Source of the DNA: Endozoicomonas ascidiicola
GTDB taxonomy: Bacteria > Pseudomonadota > Gammaproteobacteria > Pseudomonadales > Endozoicomonadaceae
Length of the DNA stretch: 64,000 bases
NCBI RefSeq assembly: GCF_001646945.1
Contig: NZ_LUTV01000006.1
Coordinates: 371,491-435,490, forward strand
Reading direction: 5' to 3'
Positions 1-9,742 of the stretch are shown here, piece after piece. The translations under genes were made by a program, and so were the position numbers. The notes under the pieces are model-generated. The model did no database searches, was not told the DNA's origin, and saw only the letters and a program-made list of their open reading frames with translations. Every line of letters begins with the position of its first letter. Position 1 is the stretch's first letter.

Positions 1-108
1 CAGTTAACGTTGGCTTTCTCGTTGGAGATCGTCCGTGGAAGAGCAGCGCATTCTACGCATTTCATGTTCGAAGTCAACATCCTTGATGAGCAATTAAAAG
101 ACATCTGA
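1..108 (+). other. possible 3' tail of a gene entering from the left
   Basis: The first forward frame is open from base 1 to a TGA at 106-108 (35 codons) and could be the end of a gene that starts outside the window. I recognise no motif, and a stretch this short can be open by chance. Nothing else is visible before the convergent gene whose stop lies at 116. Confidence 0.2.
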
Positions 109-115
109 CTTTCAG

Positions 116-1183
116 CTACATAAAGTATTGAAAACGATTCATCTGGTAAGGAATAATCCTGGCTTCAGTAACAGCAGAAAACACTTCCTTCATCTCCTTC
201 TGCTCATCTATCGCACCTTTAACGACGACTCCATCCCTACTTAGAGGTGATAAATAAATGAGGTCTTCGCTGGTTAGCTCAAGATTTTCGATGGTCATCA
301 TTGTTTGCTTCAGATTTTCCATCCTCTGCTGTCTGGGAGCAGCACCCGCCAATATTGTCAGGCCAATGCTAACACCAGACCCTCGGGCAGTATTAATAGT
401 CGAGACACACTTAGTTAAATCTCCCGCCTTACCCAGGCTGGCTCTCAGTTCACTCCAACCCGTTTCCAGACCCACAACTATATGACGAAGTCCTGCTTCT
501 CTTAATTCACTCCAATCCTCAGCGCTGCGCTTTGCACTGAAGTCTGGATCTATAAATGAGCCAATCTCTCGTTTGAATGTACCCAGTTTTTCCTTTATCA
601 CCTCAAGACAAAACATCAGACGCCTTTGCGATAACGCCATTGCATTAGCTGAGCCGAGAAATACACCAGGAGATGACGAGACCTTACCTCTATACAATTG
701 TTTCACAGCGGTCAGGTGATCAGTGAAAGCCTGTTCACTTAAAATTTTGTAGGGTTTGTCTTTATAAAAAGCACAGAAGGTGCATCGCCGATTAGGGCAA
801 CCAATGGCCGGCATCAACACAATATCGCTATAACGGTCTGGCGGTAGTATGGATACCTCTTCCGGATACACTACACGATAAAGCCTGGCTTGATTTTCAT
901 AATCCAGAGTCGTCAAACCCTGGCTCGCCTTTATGGTCAAATCATTACAGGCAACACCTTGAACCCACAATTCAAACTCTTCATGCACTTTTTTTACCAG
1001 CGCCGCTGACATCGTGAGCGCCTCTGCCCCTTTTACCACAGAGCCATCCATACAACGCCGGTAGAATCTATTTCTCACCCGGAACGAACACCAGTACCCT
1101 TCGCTGTTTATTCGCGCCGATATACATTGATCACTGTCTTTTATTTTACAACCATCCTTAAGATAACGTAGTTCAATAGTCAT
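116..1183 (-). CDS. radical SAM protein
   Basis: A 355-residue protein with a radical SAM cluster motif in its N-terminal half (CPNRRCTFCAFYK). The three cysteines are spaced CX4CX2C instead of the usual CX3CX2C, a spacing I recall from a branch of uncharacterised radical SAM enzymes whose motif continues as FCxxYKD. The cysteines should bind a 4Fe-4S cluster that cleaves S-adenosylmethionine; the substrate cannot be told. The later part (GLRHIVVGLETG, GVSIGLTILAGA) fits the rest of a radical SAM barrel. I chose the ATG at 1181-1183 because the frame before it encodes a non-conserved tail that would overlap the divergent gene. No strong ribosome site is visible. It is divergent from the binding-protein gene that follows. 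Confidence 0.75.
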   Translation of the reverse strand: MTIELRYLKDGCKIKDSDQCISARINSEGYWCSFRVRNRFYRRCMDGSVVKGAEALTMSAALVKKVHEEFELWVQGVACNDLTIKASQGLTTLDYENQARLYRVVYPEEVSILPPDRYSDIVLMPAIGCPNRRCTFCAFYKDKPYKILSEQAFTDHLTAVKQLYRGKVSSSPGVFLGSANAMALSQRRLMFCLEVIKEKLGTFKREIGSFIDPDFSAKRSAEDWSELREAGLRHIVVGLETGWSELRASLGKAGDLTKCVSTINTARGSGVSIGLTILAGAAPRQQRMENLKQTMMTIENLELTSEDLIYLSPLSRDGVVVKGAIDEQKEMKEVFSAVTEARIIPYQMNRFQYFM

Positions 1184-1268
1184 ACAACACACTTCTATAA
1201 TTTCTGATATGATGAGCCTGCTTGGGAGACTTAGATCGACTAGTGACAGAACAATAAAGGACAAGCAT

Positions 1269-2069
1269 TTGCGAAAAATAACTGTATTCGTATTCCTTGC
1301 TCTACTTTCCGGACAGCTGCCTGCTAAAGTATCTGATGTCTGTAAGGAAGTTGTATTAACAGGCCATCCAGACCTCCCTCCCGTCAGCTGGGGTGATTAC
1401 CAAAACACTCATGGCGCAGCATCAGATCTGGTCACCGAGATCCTTGAAGAAGAAGGCATCAACGTGATTAATGATTTTTTTGGCGGAGCTAACAGAGTTA
1501 CCTACAAGCTACGTCAGGGAATCATCCAAATTAACCCTGCAATGCCCTATCAGCAAAATCACTTGAACGACATTTACTATATATACCCGCCAATCTATAC
1601 CCAAAGCTATATGGTCGTCACCCGTAGGGATCAAGAACATAAAATTAGTGACTGGTCCGACATGATCGACCTGAAGGGTGTTGCGCCACGGAATGTTCGA
1701 TTCAGCAAAGCATTCAGCCAATACGCTGCAGATAACCTCCTCATCGTGAAAACCTTCAATGCTCAGCAAGGATTAAAAATGCTAAGCGTAGGGAGAGTTG
1801 ATTATGCCGTTTATCCACAAATTCAGGGCGACCTGTTTGTTTCCCTGCTCGACCTGGAAGGTAAACTGGAAAAAATGCCGGTAGAACTTTCTAACTTTGA
1901 CCTTTATGTCGCTATTTCCAAAGAAATGGGCTGCTCACTCCCCGTAAACTCAATCTCAAAAAAACTCACCGAACGACAGGAGTCCGGCTACGCCGACAAA
2001 GTATTCAACGACAGTCTTTACAAATGGATGGGGTTCAGTCTCGAAAAACGCAACACCTCCCCCAACTAG
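1269..2069 (+). CDS. periplasmic solute-binding protein, family 3 type
   Basis: Secreted protein of about 266 residues resembling the SBP_bac_3 family (polar amino acid binding proteins and related sensors). A signal peptide (ITVFVFLALLSGQLPA) is followed by the family opening (VVLTGHPDLPPVSWGD) and a G-AS-DLVTEIL segment. No permease or ATPase gene is adjacent, so it may be an orphan receptor. I prefer the TTG at 1269, because AAAGGA at 1256-1261 sits seven bases upstream and the signal peptide then begins at the N terminus. An ATG at 1209 would add 20 residues but has no ribosome site. The ligand is unknown. Confidence 0.65.
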   Translation: MRKITVFVFLALLSGQLPAKVSDVCKEVVLTGHPDLPPVSWGDYQNTHGAASDLVTEILEEEGINVINDFFGGANRVTYKLRQGIIQINPAMPYQQNHLNDIYYIYPPIYTQSYMVVTRRDQEHKISDWSDMIDLKGVAPRNVRFSKAFSQYAADNLLIVKTFNAQQGLKMLSVGRVDYAVYPQIQGDLFVSLLDLEGKLEKMPVELSNFDLYVAISKEMGCSLPVNSISKKLTERQESGYADKVFNDSLYKWMGFSLEKRNTSPN

Positions 2070-2152
2070 CCCAGAAAAATCCTCCATCTCACATTCTAAG
2101 CCCAGAAAACAACTCTGACTTTCCGCCGTCAACCTACCCTTCTTATATTTAT

Positions 2153-2166
2153 TTGATCTACATCAT
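2153..2166 (+). promoter_or_regulatory. FNR/ANR-like box upstream of abgT
   Basis: TTGAT-CTAC-ATCAT matches the FNR/ANR consensus TTGAT-N4-ATCAA at all but the last base. It lies about 80 bp before the abgT start, with AT-rich sequence after it that could hold a promoter. Only the match is visible; oxygen-responsive control is inferred. Confidence 0.35.
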
Positions 2167-2246
2167 TACTCGCTAAGCCTTTAATTTTTATAGTCTTTAC
2201 ACAAACACTAACTATCAAAAAAGCACATTAGCAGGATAAAACAGTC

Positions 2247-3821
2247 ATGAGCCTGACCAAAGCCCCACCGATGCCCGACTCAAGCGCTGGCAATTCCAAA
2301 ATGATGGATCGCTTTCTGAACGTCATTGAAAAGGCTGGTAACAAATTACCAGACCCAACACTGCTCTTCCTTTATGGGCTTATTATTGTCTGGGTGCTCT
2401 CTGCCCTCATGGCTCAGATGGATCTCGACATGATTCATCCAGCCACCGGTCAAAACATTGCCGTAAACAATCTATTAACCGGCTCGGCTCTGGCTACATT
2501 CCTGGCCAGCATGGTGAAAAACTTCACAGGGTTTGCCCCACTGGGTATTGTTCTGGTTGCCATGCTCGGCATTGGTGTTGCTGAAAAATCCGGCTTCATT
2601 AATACCGGCCTGAAAAAAATGCTCAGCGTGACGCCACCTTTTCTTCTGACTCCGATGCTGATTCTGGTGGCCATTGTCAGTCATACAGCAGCTGATGCCG
2701 GTTATGTACTGGTTATTCCATTGGGCGGCATCATCTTCCATGCGGCGGGTCGTCATCCTCTGGCGGGTATTGCGGCTGCCTTTGCAGGCGTATCCGGTGG
2801 TTTCTCTGCGAACTTTATTCCTTCCGGTATTGATCCGCTGCTGCAGGGTTTCACTCAATCTGCTGCCCGAATCCTTGATCCGGCCTTTCAGATGAATCCT
2901 CTGGCTAACCTGTTCTTCACCGGCGCATCCAGCATCGTGATTATTGCTATTGGCTGGTACGTCACCGACAAAATCATCGAGCCGCGCCTGAAGGCAACTA
3001 CGGTTCTGGACGAAGACGCTGAGAAAGCACCAGACCTTAGCGTATTCACAGCAGAAGAGAGCAAAGCCTTTAATGCGGCTGGCCTGGCCATGCTGGCGGG
3101 TATCGGTCTGTTGGTTGCTGCAGTTTTCCCTGAAACTTCTCCACTGCGTTCACCAGCGGGTGAAATTACGGCGTTCTCTGCACCGTTGATGCAGTCCATC
3201 GTGCCTCTGATTTTCATTCTGTTCATCATCCCGGGCATTGTTTACGGTAAGGTCTCTGGTAACTTCAAAACCTCTAAAGACACCGTTCTTGCTATGAACA
3301 GCACCATGTCTACCATGGGTTCTTACCTGGTTATGGCCTTCTTCTGTGCTCAGTTCATCTACGCCTTTACTCAGTCCAACCTTGGTACCGTACTGGCACT
3401 GAGCGGTGCTGAAGTTCTGCAATCCATGAACCTGCCAGGGCAAATCACAGTCATCGGTATGATTCTGCTGACGGCTACAGTCAACCTGGTGATCGGTTCT
3501 TCTTCTGCGAAATGGGCGCTGATCGGCCCGATTCTGGTACCAATGCTCATGGCCGTGGGTATTTCTCCTGAACTGTCTCAGGCGGCTTATCGTGTGGGCG
3601 ATTCCGTTTCTAACATTATTTCTCCGCTGATGGTGTTCTTCCCACTGGTGGTGGTTTATTGCCAGCGCTATGTTAAGGATTCCGGCATTGGCTCTCTAGC
3701 CTCCATGATGATGCCTTATTCCATCGCCATGCTGATCGGCTGGACCATTTTCCTGCTGTCTTACTGGGCGCTGGGGCTGCCACTGGGTATTCAAGCGTCT
3801 TATACTTACCCAGCGATGTAA
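2247..3821 (+). CDS. abgT: AbgT-family transporter
   Basis: A 524-residue inner-membrane protein of the AbgT family, whose Escherichia coli member takes up p-aminobenzoyl-glutamate and some of whose other members export sulfonamides. The family pattern is clear: a short hydrophilic N terminus, a first membrane helix after NKLPDPTLLFLYG, many hydrophobic helices and the late motif GDSVSNIISPLMVFFPLV. Its length is normal for the family (about 510-530). The ATG has AGGA about 13 bases upstream, a loose ribosome site. The gene stands alone between an FNR-like box and a strong terminator. The substrate cannot be deduced. Confidence 0.9.
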   Translation: MSLTKAPPMPDSSAGNSKMMDRFLNVIEKAGNKLPDPTLLFLYGLIIVWVLSALMAQMDLDMIHPATGQNIAVNNLLTGSALATFLASMVKNFTGFAPLGIVLVAMLGIGVAEKSGFINTGLKKMLSVTPPFLLTPMLILVAIVSHTAADAGYVLVIPLGGIIFHAAGRHPLAGIAAAFAGVSGGFSANFIPSGIDPLLQGFTQSAARILDPAFQMNPLANLFFTGASSIVIIAIGWYVTDKIIEPRLKATTVLDEDAEKAPDLSVFTAEESKAFNAAGLAMLAGIGLLVAAVFPETSPLRSPAGEITAFSAPLMQSIVPLIFILFIIPGIVYGKVSGNFKTSKDTVLAMNSTMSTMGSYLVMAFFCAQFIYAFTQSNLGTVLALSGAEVLQSMNLPGQITVIGMILLTATVNLVIGSSSAKWALIGPILVPMLMAVGISPELSQAAYRVGDSVSNIISPLMVFFPLVVVYCQRYVKDSGIGSLASMMMPYSIAMLIGWTIFLLSYWALGLPLGIQASYTYPAM

Positions 3822-3856
3822 TACCTTTCTCATAGAAGACAATCAACTCACTCTTT

Positions 3857-3880
3857 AAGGGGCTTCGGCCCCTTTTTTTT
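3857..3880 (+). terminator. rho-independent terminator of abgT
   Basis: An AAGGGGC-TTCG-GCCCC stem with a stable tetraloop is followed by eight T. It starts 35 bp after the abgT stop. Confidence 0.9.
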
Positions 3881-3971
3881 GCCTTGAATTTCTCCTGCAT
3901 CAAGAGGGAACGTATGCCCTAAAAAAGAGTCTATCCTTCTATAGCTGATAAAATGCAGAGGAGACTCCCCC

Positions 3972-4172
3972 TTGTTTAACCTGATGAAAATCATTGATGG
4001 CATGACAACGACCAACTGGATCATTGCAGCTATCTGCCTGATTTCATGGATTATTATCATTCATTACGCAGGTATGGTAACTGAAAAACGCTGGGGTGAT
4101 CGAGAGTCCGGTGCCTTGGTTGGCTTTTTCCTGCCAGGCTTTGCCTTTATGGCTTTGCTCTACTGGCTGTAA
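3972..4172 (+). CDS. small two-helix membrane protein
   Basis: A 66-residue protein with two predicted membrane helices (around residues 17-34 and 48-65) joined by a charged loop (TEKRWGDRESG). I do not recognise the family. The TTG start is favoured by GAGGAG at 3957-3962, nine bases upstream; an in-frame ATG at 3984 would be 21 bases from that site. It lies between the abgT terminator and a convergent permease gene, so it is probably transcribed alone. Confidence 0.6.
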   Translation: MFNLMKIIDGMTTTNWIIAAICLISWIIIIHYAGMVTEKRWGDRESGALVGFFLPGFAFMALLYWL

Positions 4173-4205
4173 CCCATCCATGGGTCATTCAAACAATCCA
4201 ATGAT

Positions 4206-5669
4206 TTAATTCTGTGACGATTTCCAGGATGGCTTTTTCATCATATGAATAATGAAAGCGATGGATGGAAAAACAACTGTTCCCGCAATCACAATCCCTA
4301 CGTAGGTAGAAGGGCTACCAATCGGCAGGTTACTTGGCGGAAAGAAGGACACAATAAATGCAAACAACACACCCAGAAAACCCAGCCCGGCTATAACAAT
4401 CATGCCCCCTATACCGCCGGGCACCTTATAAGGTCGCTCCAGTTCTGGTTGAGTAAATTTGAGGCGAATGGCGGATGCGTACATCAGCATATACATCATC
4501 AGATACAGAGCGATCGTCATTGCGCTGATTAAGAAAAAAGCCACACTTACATTTTTGAAAACAAAATAGATGCACGACAAAACGGTGACAATGCCACCCT
4601 GAAGTAAAAGAATATTGGTTGGAATACCTTCCGCATTCGTTTTTGCCAATGCCGGTGGTAACTCCCCGTTGGTGGCCGTCCACAATAAACCTTTACTCGG
4701 TCCACTGATCCACGACATCACACCACCCAGAGCACCAAAGGCGAGCAGCAGACAGAATAATCGGTTCCACTCACCCAGCCCCAGCTTATCTAACATATCC
4801 TGACTGGCTGCCATTAAACCTGACTGCAGATCGATATCATTGGGTGGTATGACCGCCGCCACCGCCAGAGATCCCAAAGTAAATAGTAAAAAGATAATCA
4901 GGCTGGCCACCAGCATGGCAATGGGAAATTCTTTCTTGGGATTTTTCATCTCATTAGCATGAACGGCGTGTACTTCGACACCAGCAAACAACAGAATAAT
5001 GCCCGCTAGAAAGGCTATATTGCCAAAGCTGGTAATCTCGGGCCAAAACCGTGGCAGCACTTTGCCCGCCTCTTCTTTTACCAGACCAGTATCTTGAGTG
5101 ATTAAGTGCTCAAACGCGACAGGATCTCCATATTCGATCCACAAGAGTGCGAGAATGATAACAACAATACCCGGCAGCACCGTTCCAATCAGAAAGCTTC
5201 CTCCTGTCACCTTCGAAATAACAGCGCTCCCCTGAAACGTCATCCAAGTGGAAAGCCAATAGAAAATAATACAGAAAACACCAATATAATACTGATCATT
5301 GGCAAGGTCAGGCCGTGCCAGCATATAAGCGACACCCGCCGCTGCAAATGACATGACTGTTGGGTACCAGACCACATTTTGAATCCACTGCAACCAGATG
5401 GCGACAAAACCTGCTCTTGGCCCATATGCCTGCTCTACCCAGGTATAAACGCCACCACCGTGATCAGAAAACGCACTGCCCAACTCTGCGGCGACCAATG
5501 CTGCCGGTATCAAAAAAAGAAACGTGGCAAAACCTATATAGAAGAACATGGTCATTTCTTCTTTTGCCATCATCGGCAATCCTCTCAGGCTGATGACAGC
5601 TGCAGAAGTCATCAACGCAATGGCAACGATGGAATATTGTTTCTCGGATGAGCTTGAAGCGGTAGCCAT
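4206..5669 (-). CDS. APC-superfamily amino acid permease, glutamate/GABA antiporter type
   Basis: About 487 residues with some twelve hydrophobic helices, typical of the amino acid-polyamine-organocation superfamily. The segments GLPMMAKEE, GGGVYTWVEQAYGPRAGF and NEMKNPKKEFP resemble the glutamate:GABA antiporter (GadC-like) branch. It would exchange amino acids across the inner membrane. The ATG at 5667-5669 is the likely start; an upstream in-frame TTG would add 36 residues unlike the family. No decarboxylase gene is nearby, so an acid-resistance role of the GadBC kind is not supported by context. Confidence 0.8.
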   Translation of the reverse strand: MATASSSSEKQYSIVAIALMTSAAVISLRGLPMMAKEEMTMFFYIGFATFLFLIPAALVAAELGSAFSDHGGGVYTWVEQAYGPRAGFVAIWLQWIQNVVWYPTVMSFAAAGVAYMLARPDLANDQYYIGVFCIIFYWLSTWMTFQGSAVISKVTGGSFLIGTVLPGIVVIILALLWIEYGDPVAFEHLITQDTGLVKEEAGKVLPRFWPEITSFGNIAFLAGIILLFAGVEVHAVHANEMKNPKKEFPIAMLVASLIIFLLFTLGSLAVAAVIPPNDIDLQSGLMAASQDMLDKLGLGEWNRLFCLLLAFGALGGVMSWISGPSKGLLWTATNGELPPALAKTNAEGIPTNILLLQGGIVTVLSCIYFVFKNVSVAFFLISAMTIALYLMMYMLMYASAIRLKFTQPELERPYKVPGGIGGMIVIAGLGFLGVLFAFIVSFFPPSNLPIGSPSTYVGIVIAGTVVFPSIAFIIHMMKKPSWKSSQN

Positions 5670-6045
5670 ATATCGAATACTCAAGGATTTGAATTTTGGG
5701 CGGGAATGAGATGAAGTGTAGGGATACGACAAAAGACACAGGGAATTATAGCTATCGTTTAAAGATAAAATGCTCAAGAAATAGGCAAATTAAGAATAAC
5801 AGTCACCTCTTTTAAACTTATCGAGTCGTTTGTTTTCTCAGCTATCTTTACGCTACACCCCTCAAAGAAAAGAGCTTAATGAACATCAATACTCGCTCCA
5901 TCCAAGAACAGAATCCTCGCAATTATCGTTTATCGCAGAATCTTTTGGTGCTTTAGAATAAGACAGGTAAACATCTGCAGCCTTGTATTAAAGAAGCCCC
6001 GTGTTTAAAGTCCTGACTAAAATAATGAGAACTCAGGATTTAGCC

Positions 6046-7332
6046 ATGAACAACCCGCTCGCCCAACCTCTTGATCTACCCTGTGGCGCACAAATACCTA
6101 ATCGTCTCGGCAAAGCTGCTATGACCGAAGGCTTGGCGACCAGTGAAGGCCTGCCCACGCCAGAATTAGACCGGCTGTATCGCACTTGGTCAGAAGGCGG
6201 TGCAGGCATGCTACTGTCCGGCAACATTCAAGTGGATGCAGATCATCTAGAGCGGCCCGGTAACGTTGTGATTGATCGTAAACCCAATGAAGAAATGAAA
6301 ACTGCACTGGCGAGCTGGGCCAAAGCAGCCACATCGAATGGCAATCATTTCTGGGCACAGATCAGTCATGCAGGTCGTCAGACACAAAAAAATGTCAATC
6401 CAACCCCGAAAGCACCCTCTGCTATTAAGATCAACTTACCCGGTGGACAGTTTGGTCAACCAACTCCGTTAACCATTGCAGAGATAGAAGACATTGTTCA
6501 ACGGTTTGGTATCGCAGCCGGTGCGGTTCGTGATGCTGGATTTACCGGTGTGCAAATTCATGGCGCCCATGGTTATTTAATTTCACAATTTCTGAGCCCA
6601 CGCAGCAACCAGCGCACCGATCAGTACGGCGGTGAGCTGTGCAACCGAGCTCGCTTTTTGTTGGATATCGTCAAAACCGTGAGAGATGTGGTGGGGCCAG
6701 AGTTTCCAGTGGCGGTTAAACTCAACAGCGCAGATTTTCAAAAAGGCGGGTTTGCCTTTGAAGACAGTTTACAGGTATCCCAATGGCTGGAAGAGGCCAG
6801 TGTCGATCTGATTGAAATCTCCGGTGGCACCTATGAACAACCCAAACTGCTTGGTCTTGAAGGCCTGGAGGAAGAAGAAAAACAAAATGTCGCTCAGTCC
6901 ACACAAAAGCGAGAAGCGTATTTTGTGGATTTCGCCTTAGCCATGCAGAAAAAGGTATCCATCCCTTTGATGGTCACCGGCGGTTTTCGCCAGCGCAGCG
7001 TGATGGAACGAGTCGTGAGCGAAGGCAGCGCAGACCTGATCGGGCTCGGTCGTCCTATGTGCGTTATGACTGACGCCCCCTATCGATTACTGCAAGGGGA
7101 AACTGAGCTTCCTAGATACGAAGACGCCTTGGCACTATTGCCGGGCTGGTTGTCATTCTTGCAACGCTTTAATGCAGTGCGCGCCATGGCAAGCTTTGCC
7201 ATACAGTTCTGGTATTACGCTCAGCTCGACTCGATTGCTCGCACCGGTTCAGCTCAAGAAGATAAATCCGTATTCACTGCCACAAAAGAAGTGATGGCTC
7301 AGCAAAAAGTATTACTTCGTCATAGACAGTAG
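6046..7332 (+). CDS. old yellow enzyme-family NADH:flavin oxidoreductase
   Basis: A 428-residue single-domain FMN oxidoreductase. Family landmarks are the N-terminal NRLGKAAMTEGLA flavin segment, the HAGRQT motif, and the substrate/flavin segment HGAHGYLISQFLSPRSN followed by RTDQYGG. A phosphate-binding strand (LIGLGRPM) is near the C terminus. It should reduce activated alkenes using a pyridine nucleotide. The ATG at 6046 has AGGA at 6035-6038; an upstream GTG at 6001 lacks such a site. It lacks the Fe-S and second nucleotide domains seen in the FadH homologue at 26.6 kb. Confidence 0.85.
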   Translation: MNNPLAQPLDLPCGAQIPNRLGKAAMTEGLATSEGLPTPELDRLYRTWSEGGAGMLLSGNIQVDADHLERPGNVVIDRKPNEEMKTALASWAKAATSNGNHFWAQISHAGRQTQKNVNPTPKAPSAIKINLPGGQFGQPTPLTIAEIEDIVQRFGIAAGAVRDAGFTGVQIHGAHGYLISQFLSPRSNQRTDQYGGELCNRARFLLDIVKTVRDVVGPEFPVAVKLNSADFQKGGFAFEDSLQVSQWLEEASVDLIEISGGTYEQPKLLGLEGLEEEEKQNVAQSTQKREAYFVDFALAMQKKVSIPLMVTGGFRQRSVMERVVSEGSADLIGLGRPMCVMTDAPYRLLQGETELPRYEDALALLPGWLSFLQRFNAVRAMASFAIQFWYYAQLDSIARTGSAQEDKSVFTATKEVMAQQKVLLRHRQ

Positions 7333-7354
7333 TTTGAATTCGTTCAAACGATGT

Positions 7355-8659
7355 CTAACGGATATGATGGAAGTCAATGGTCTCCTCTTTCACCCCTGCT
7401 TCAGGGTCGTAAAAGACATCAACATCCATCGCACCTTCTGATTTTGCGACAATACAGGTGACTGCACAGTCACCTGTTATATTGACGGCGGTTCTCACCA
7501 TATCCAAAAGACGATCCACACCCATCACCAGGGCGATCCCTTCCAGTGGCAGCCCAACCTGCTTCAACACCATCGCCAGCATAACCATGCCTACACCCGG
7601 TACACCTGCCGTTCCTATTGAAGCCAGCGTGGCAGTCAATATGACGGAAAGATAGTCACTGATCGTCAGCTCTATGCCAAACGCCTGAGCAATAAAGACC
7701 GTCGCAACCCCCTGCATAATGGCTGTACCGTCCATATTAATGGTACTGCCCAGAGGGATGGTGAACGAGGCAATTCGATTGGAAACACCAAACCGATAGG
7801 TCACTGTTTCCATGGTCACGGGGATTGTTGCATTACTGGATGCCGTACTGAATGCAAACATGGCAGCGTCGTCCATTTTCGACAAGAACGTTCTCGGACT
7901 GAGTCCCGTGAAAATTTTCAATAAAGAACAATACGTCACCAGTGCATGTATCAGCAGAACACACAACAGTAAGGTAAAGTATTTAGCCAGACTGACAATG
8001 GCTGACAGTTCAATGGTCGTAAACAGCTTGGCCATCAAACAAAACACACCATAAGGCGCAACATTCATTAATAGCGCCACCAACTTCATCATCACATCGT
8101 TCAACGCATCAAATAAACGAGCGATCTTGTCACCAGAATCACCGGCGGCACCAATGGCAATACCAAACAGCACGGCAAATACGATGATCTGTAATGTATT
8201 ACCGCTGGCCATGGCTTCTATTGGATTATCAGGAAACAGGTGTATTAACACTTCACTGATAGCTGGTGCTTCTTTGGCAGAAAAACTGGAAACCGCTTCC
8301 AGATTTGCCCCCACACCCGGCTTAACAATCAATGCCGACACAATGGCTAAGGTGATGGCAACTGCGGTGGTAAATAGATAAAGAGCCAGTGTCTTAAAGC
8401 CCAGTCGCCCCAACGTTGAGGCGTCAGAGAGGGAGCTGGTACCACAGACAATAGAGGTAAATATCAGTGGTACAACCAGCATTTTTAGGGAAGAAATAAA
8501 AATCTGCCCAATAATATGAAACAAGCCATCCGTTACGTATTGCGAGACAAAAACGTTCTCACTCAGAAACGTTCGAGTCAACACCCCTGTCGCTAAACCG
8601 GCAACCATGCCAACCAACACTTTTGTAGTTAGCGAATATTGACTCCAGCGCTTAATCAT
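7355..8659 (-). CDS. dicarboxylate/amino acid:cation symporter (DAACS, GltP-like)
   Basis: A 434-residue inner-membrane symporter of the family that includes GltP, GltT and DctA. It has the serine-rich re-entrant loop (FSTASSNATIPVT), the NMDGTA motif in GSTINMDGTAIMQG, and GIPGVG-like and DRLLDMVRTAVNITGD segments that form the substrate and sodium sites. Glutamate, aspartate or C4-dicarboxylates are the likely substrates. It is convergent with the oxidoreductase gene. Confidence 0.9.
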   Translation of the reverse strand: MIKRWSQYSLTTKVLVGMVAGLATGVLTRTFLSENVFVSQYVTDGLFHIIGQIFISSLKMLVVPLIFTSIVCGTSSLSDASTLGRLGFKTLALYLFTTAVAITLAIVSALIVKPGVGANLEAVSSFSAKEAPAISEVLIHLFPDNPIEAMASGNTLQIIVFAVLFGIAIGAAGDSGDKIARLFDALNDVMMKLVALLMNVAPYGVFCLMAKLFTTIELSAIVSLAKYFTLLLCVLLIHALVTYCSLLKIFTGLSPRTFLSKMDDAAMFAFSTASSNATIPVTMETVTYRFGVSNRIASFTIPLGSTINMDGTAIMQGVATVFIAQAFGIELTISDYLSVILTATLASIGTAGVPGVGMVMLAMVLKQVGLPLEGIALVMGVDRLLDMVRTAVNITGDCAVTCIVAKSEGAMDVDVFYDPEAGVKEETIDFHHIR

Positions 8660-8737
8660 AGGACAACCAGGACGACACTATTTAGGGTAAAAGACAGAAG
8701 CAGACGTTTGTTAAATAAGAGCCAAACAACAGTGTTC

Positions 8738-9742
8738 TTACATTGCTTGAAACCAAGCATAGGTAATGAACAACACTGCCCATCGACAGAACAGACAGTG
8801 AACAGCCGGGACAGCACATTCCCGATGATGACTACCCAGTTTAGCAGAAGATAAACCACTGTCTTTTATTGGCATTCTTGGTAATCGAATACCAAAGTCG
8901 TCTGGCCTGCGCACAATTTGACTTAGCGCCAGCAGCTTAGCAACATGTCGTCGTGTTTCACCGGGCAGATCCAGCACCCAGAAGCCATTCAGCGTGTAAT
9001 TCTGCTTGGATTGATTTACCAGCTTTTTAACCCGGTAAAGGCCTGCGTTATAGGCCGCAAATGTCAACAGCCAGTCATTCGTTTTACCATGAACATCCTG
9101 AATATAATCTAAAGCTGCTGCCGTTGATTTTTCGAGATCGACTCGTTCATCATCGAGCGTTGAAACTTCTAACCCGTAGGCTCGGGCCGTTCTTGGCATC
9201 AACTGCCATAGCCCTTTTGCCCGTGCTGATGAATGCGCATTAAGATTCAATTCGCTCTCGATCAGTGGCAAAAGCGCTAACTCTGAAGGCAGCCCCCTTT
9301 CCTGAACTTTCAAAATAATAAACTGTTGATAGGATTGAATTCTGTTGGAGTGTCTATTGAAGTAGTATTGAGGAAAGGCTTGCAGCTGATCTTTTACTCT
9401 TTTGGCATCATAATGTTCAGCCAGCTCAAAACCATAGCGAAGTGACTGCCAGCCATCACCTGGATTTTTAAGACAAACCGGTCGGCTTATCTTCTTCGGC
9501 CACTGACTTTTCTCAGAAAGGTCAGCCTGCAAGGCATACACCTGCGAACAACACCCATTTGTGACATATATAAAGAAAGACAACACTGCTGAGCTAAACA
9601 GCCGCTCTGAAATACCAACAGATCGTATCCATTGGAACACCCGTATACATTCATCACATATCAGGATCAGCAGGACTTTCAATGAATGCCCTGTACTCAC
9701 TAGCCGTAACAGATAGTCAACCTCGCGTATAAAAGAAAACAA
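8738..9742 (-). CDS. lytic transglycosylase, SLT domain (MltD-like)
   Basis: A periplasmic murein lytic transglycosylase. The SLT fold is shown by LPLIESELNLNAHSSARA (catalytic glutamate in the ES pair), GLWQLMPRTARAYGL and FAAYNAGLYRV. It resembles the catalytic half of MltD but has no LysM repeats after it, so it is shorter than MltD. The start is uncertain: the open frame begins at a TTG (9742), while the most hydrophobic signal-like stretch (SSAVLSFFIYVTNGCCSQVYA) begins some 50 residues in, and a GTG at 9638-9640 could be the real start. The last 30 residues are unlike the family. Confidence 0.75.
   Translation of the reverse strand: MFSFIREVDYLLRLVSTGHSLKVLLILICDECIRVFQWIRSVGISERLFSSAVLSFFIYVTNGCCSQVYALQADLSEKSQWPKKISRPVCLKNPGDGWQSLRYGFELAEHYDAKRVKDQLQAFPQYYFNRHSNRIQSYQQFIILKVQERGLPSELALLPLIESELNLNAHSSARAKGLWQLMPRTARAYGLEVSTLDDERVDLEKSTAAALDYIQDVHGKTNDWLLTFAAYNAGLYRVKKLVNQSKQNYTLNGFWVLDLPGETRRHVAKLLALSQIVRRPDDFGIRLPRMPIKDSGLSSAKLGSHHRECAVPAVHCLFCRWAVLFITYAWFQAM

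Noticed and set aside
4206-5669. Acid-resistance gadBC-type unit from the GABA/glutamate-type permease
   Set aside because: There is no glutamate decarboxylase gene nearby, and hdeA is 27 kb away, so no functional unit is supported.
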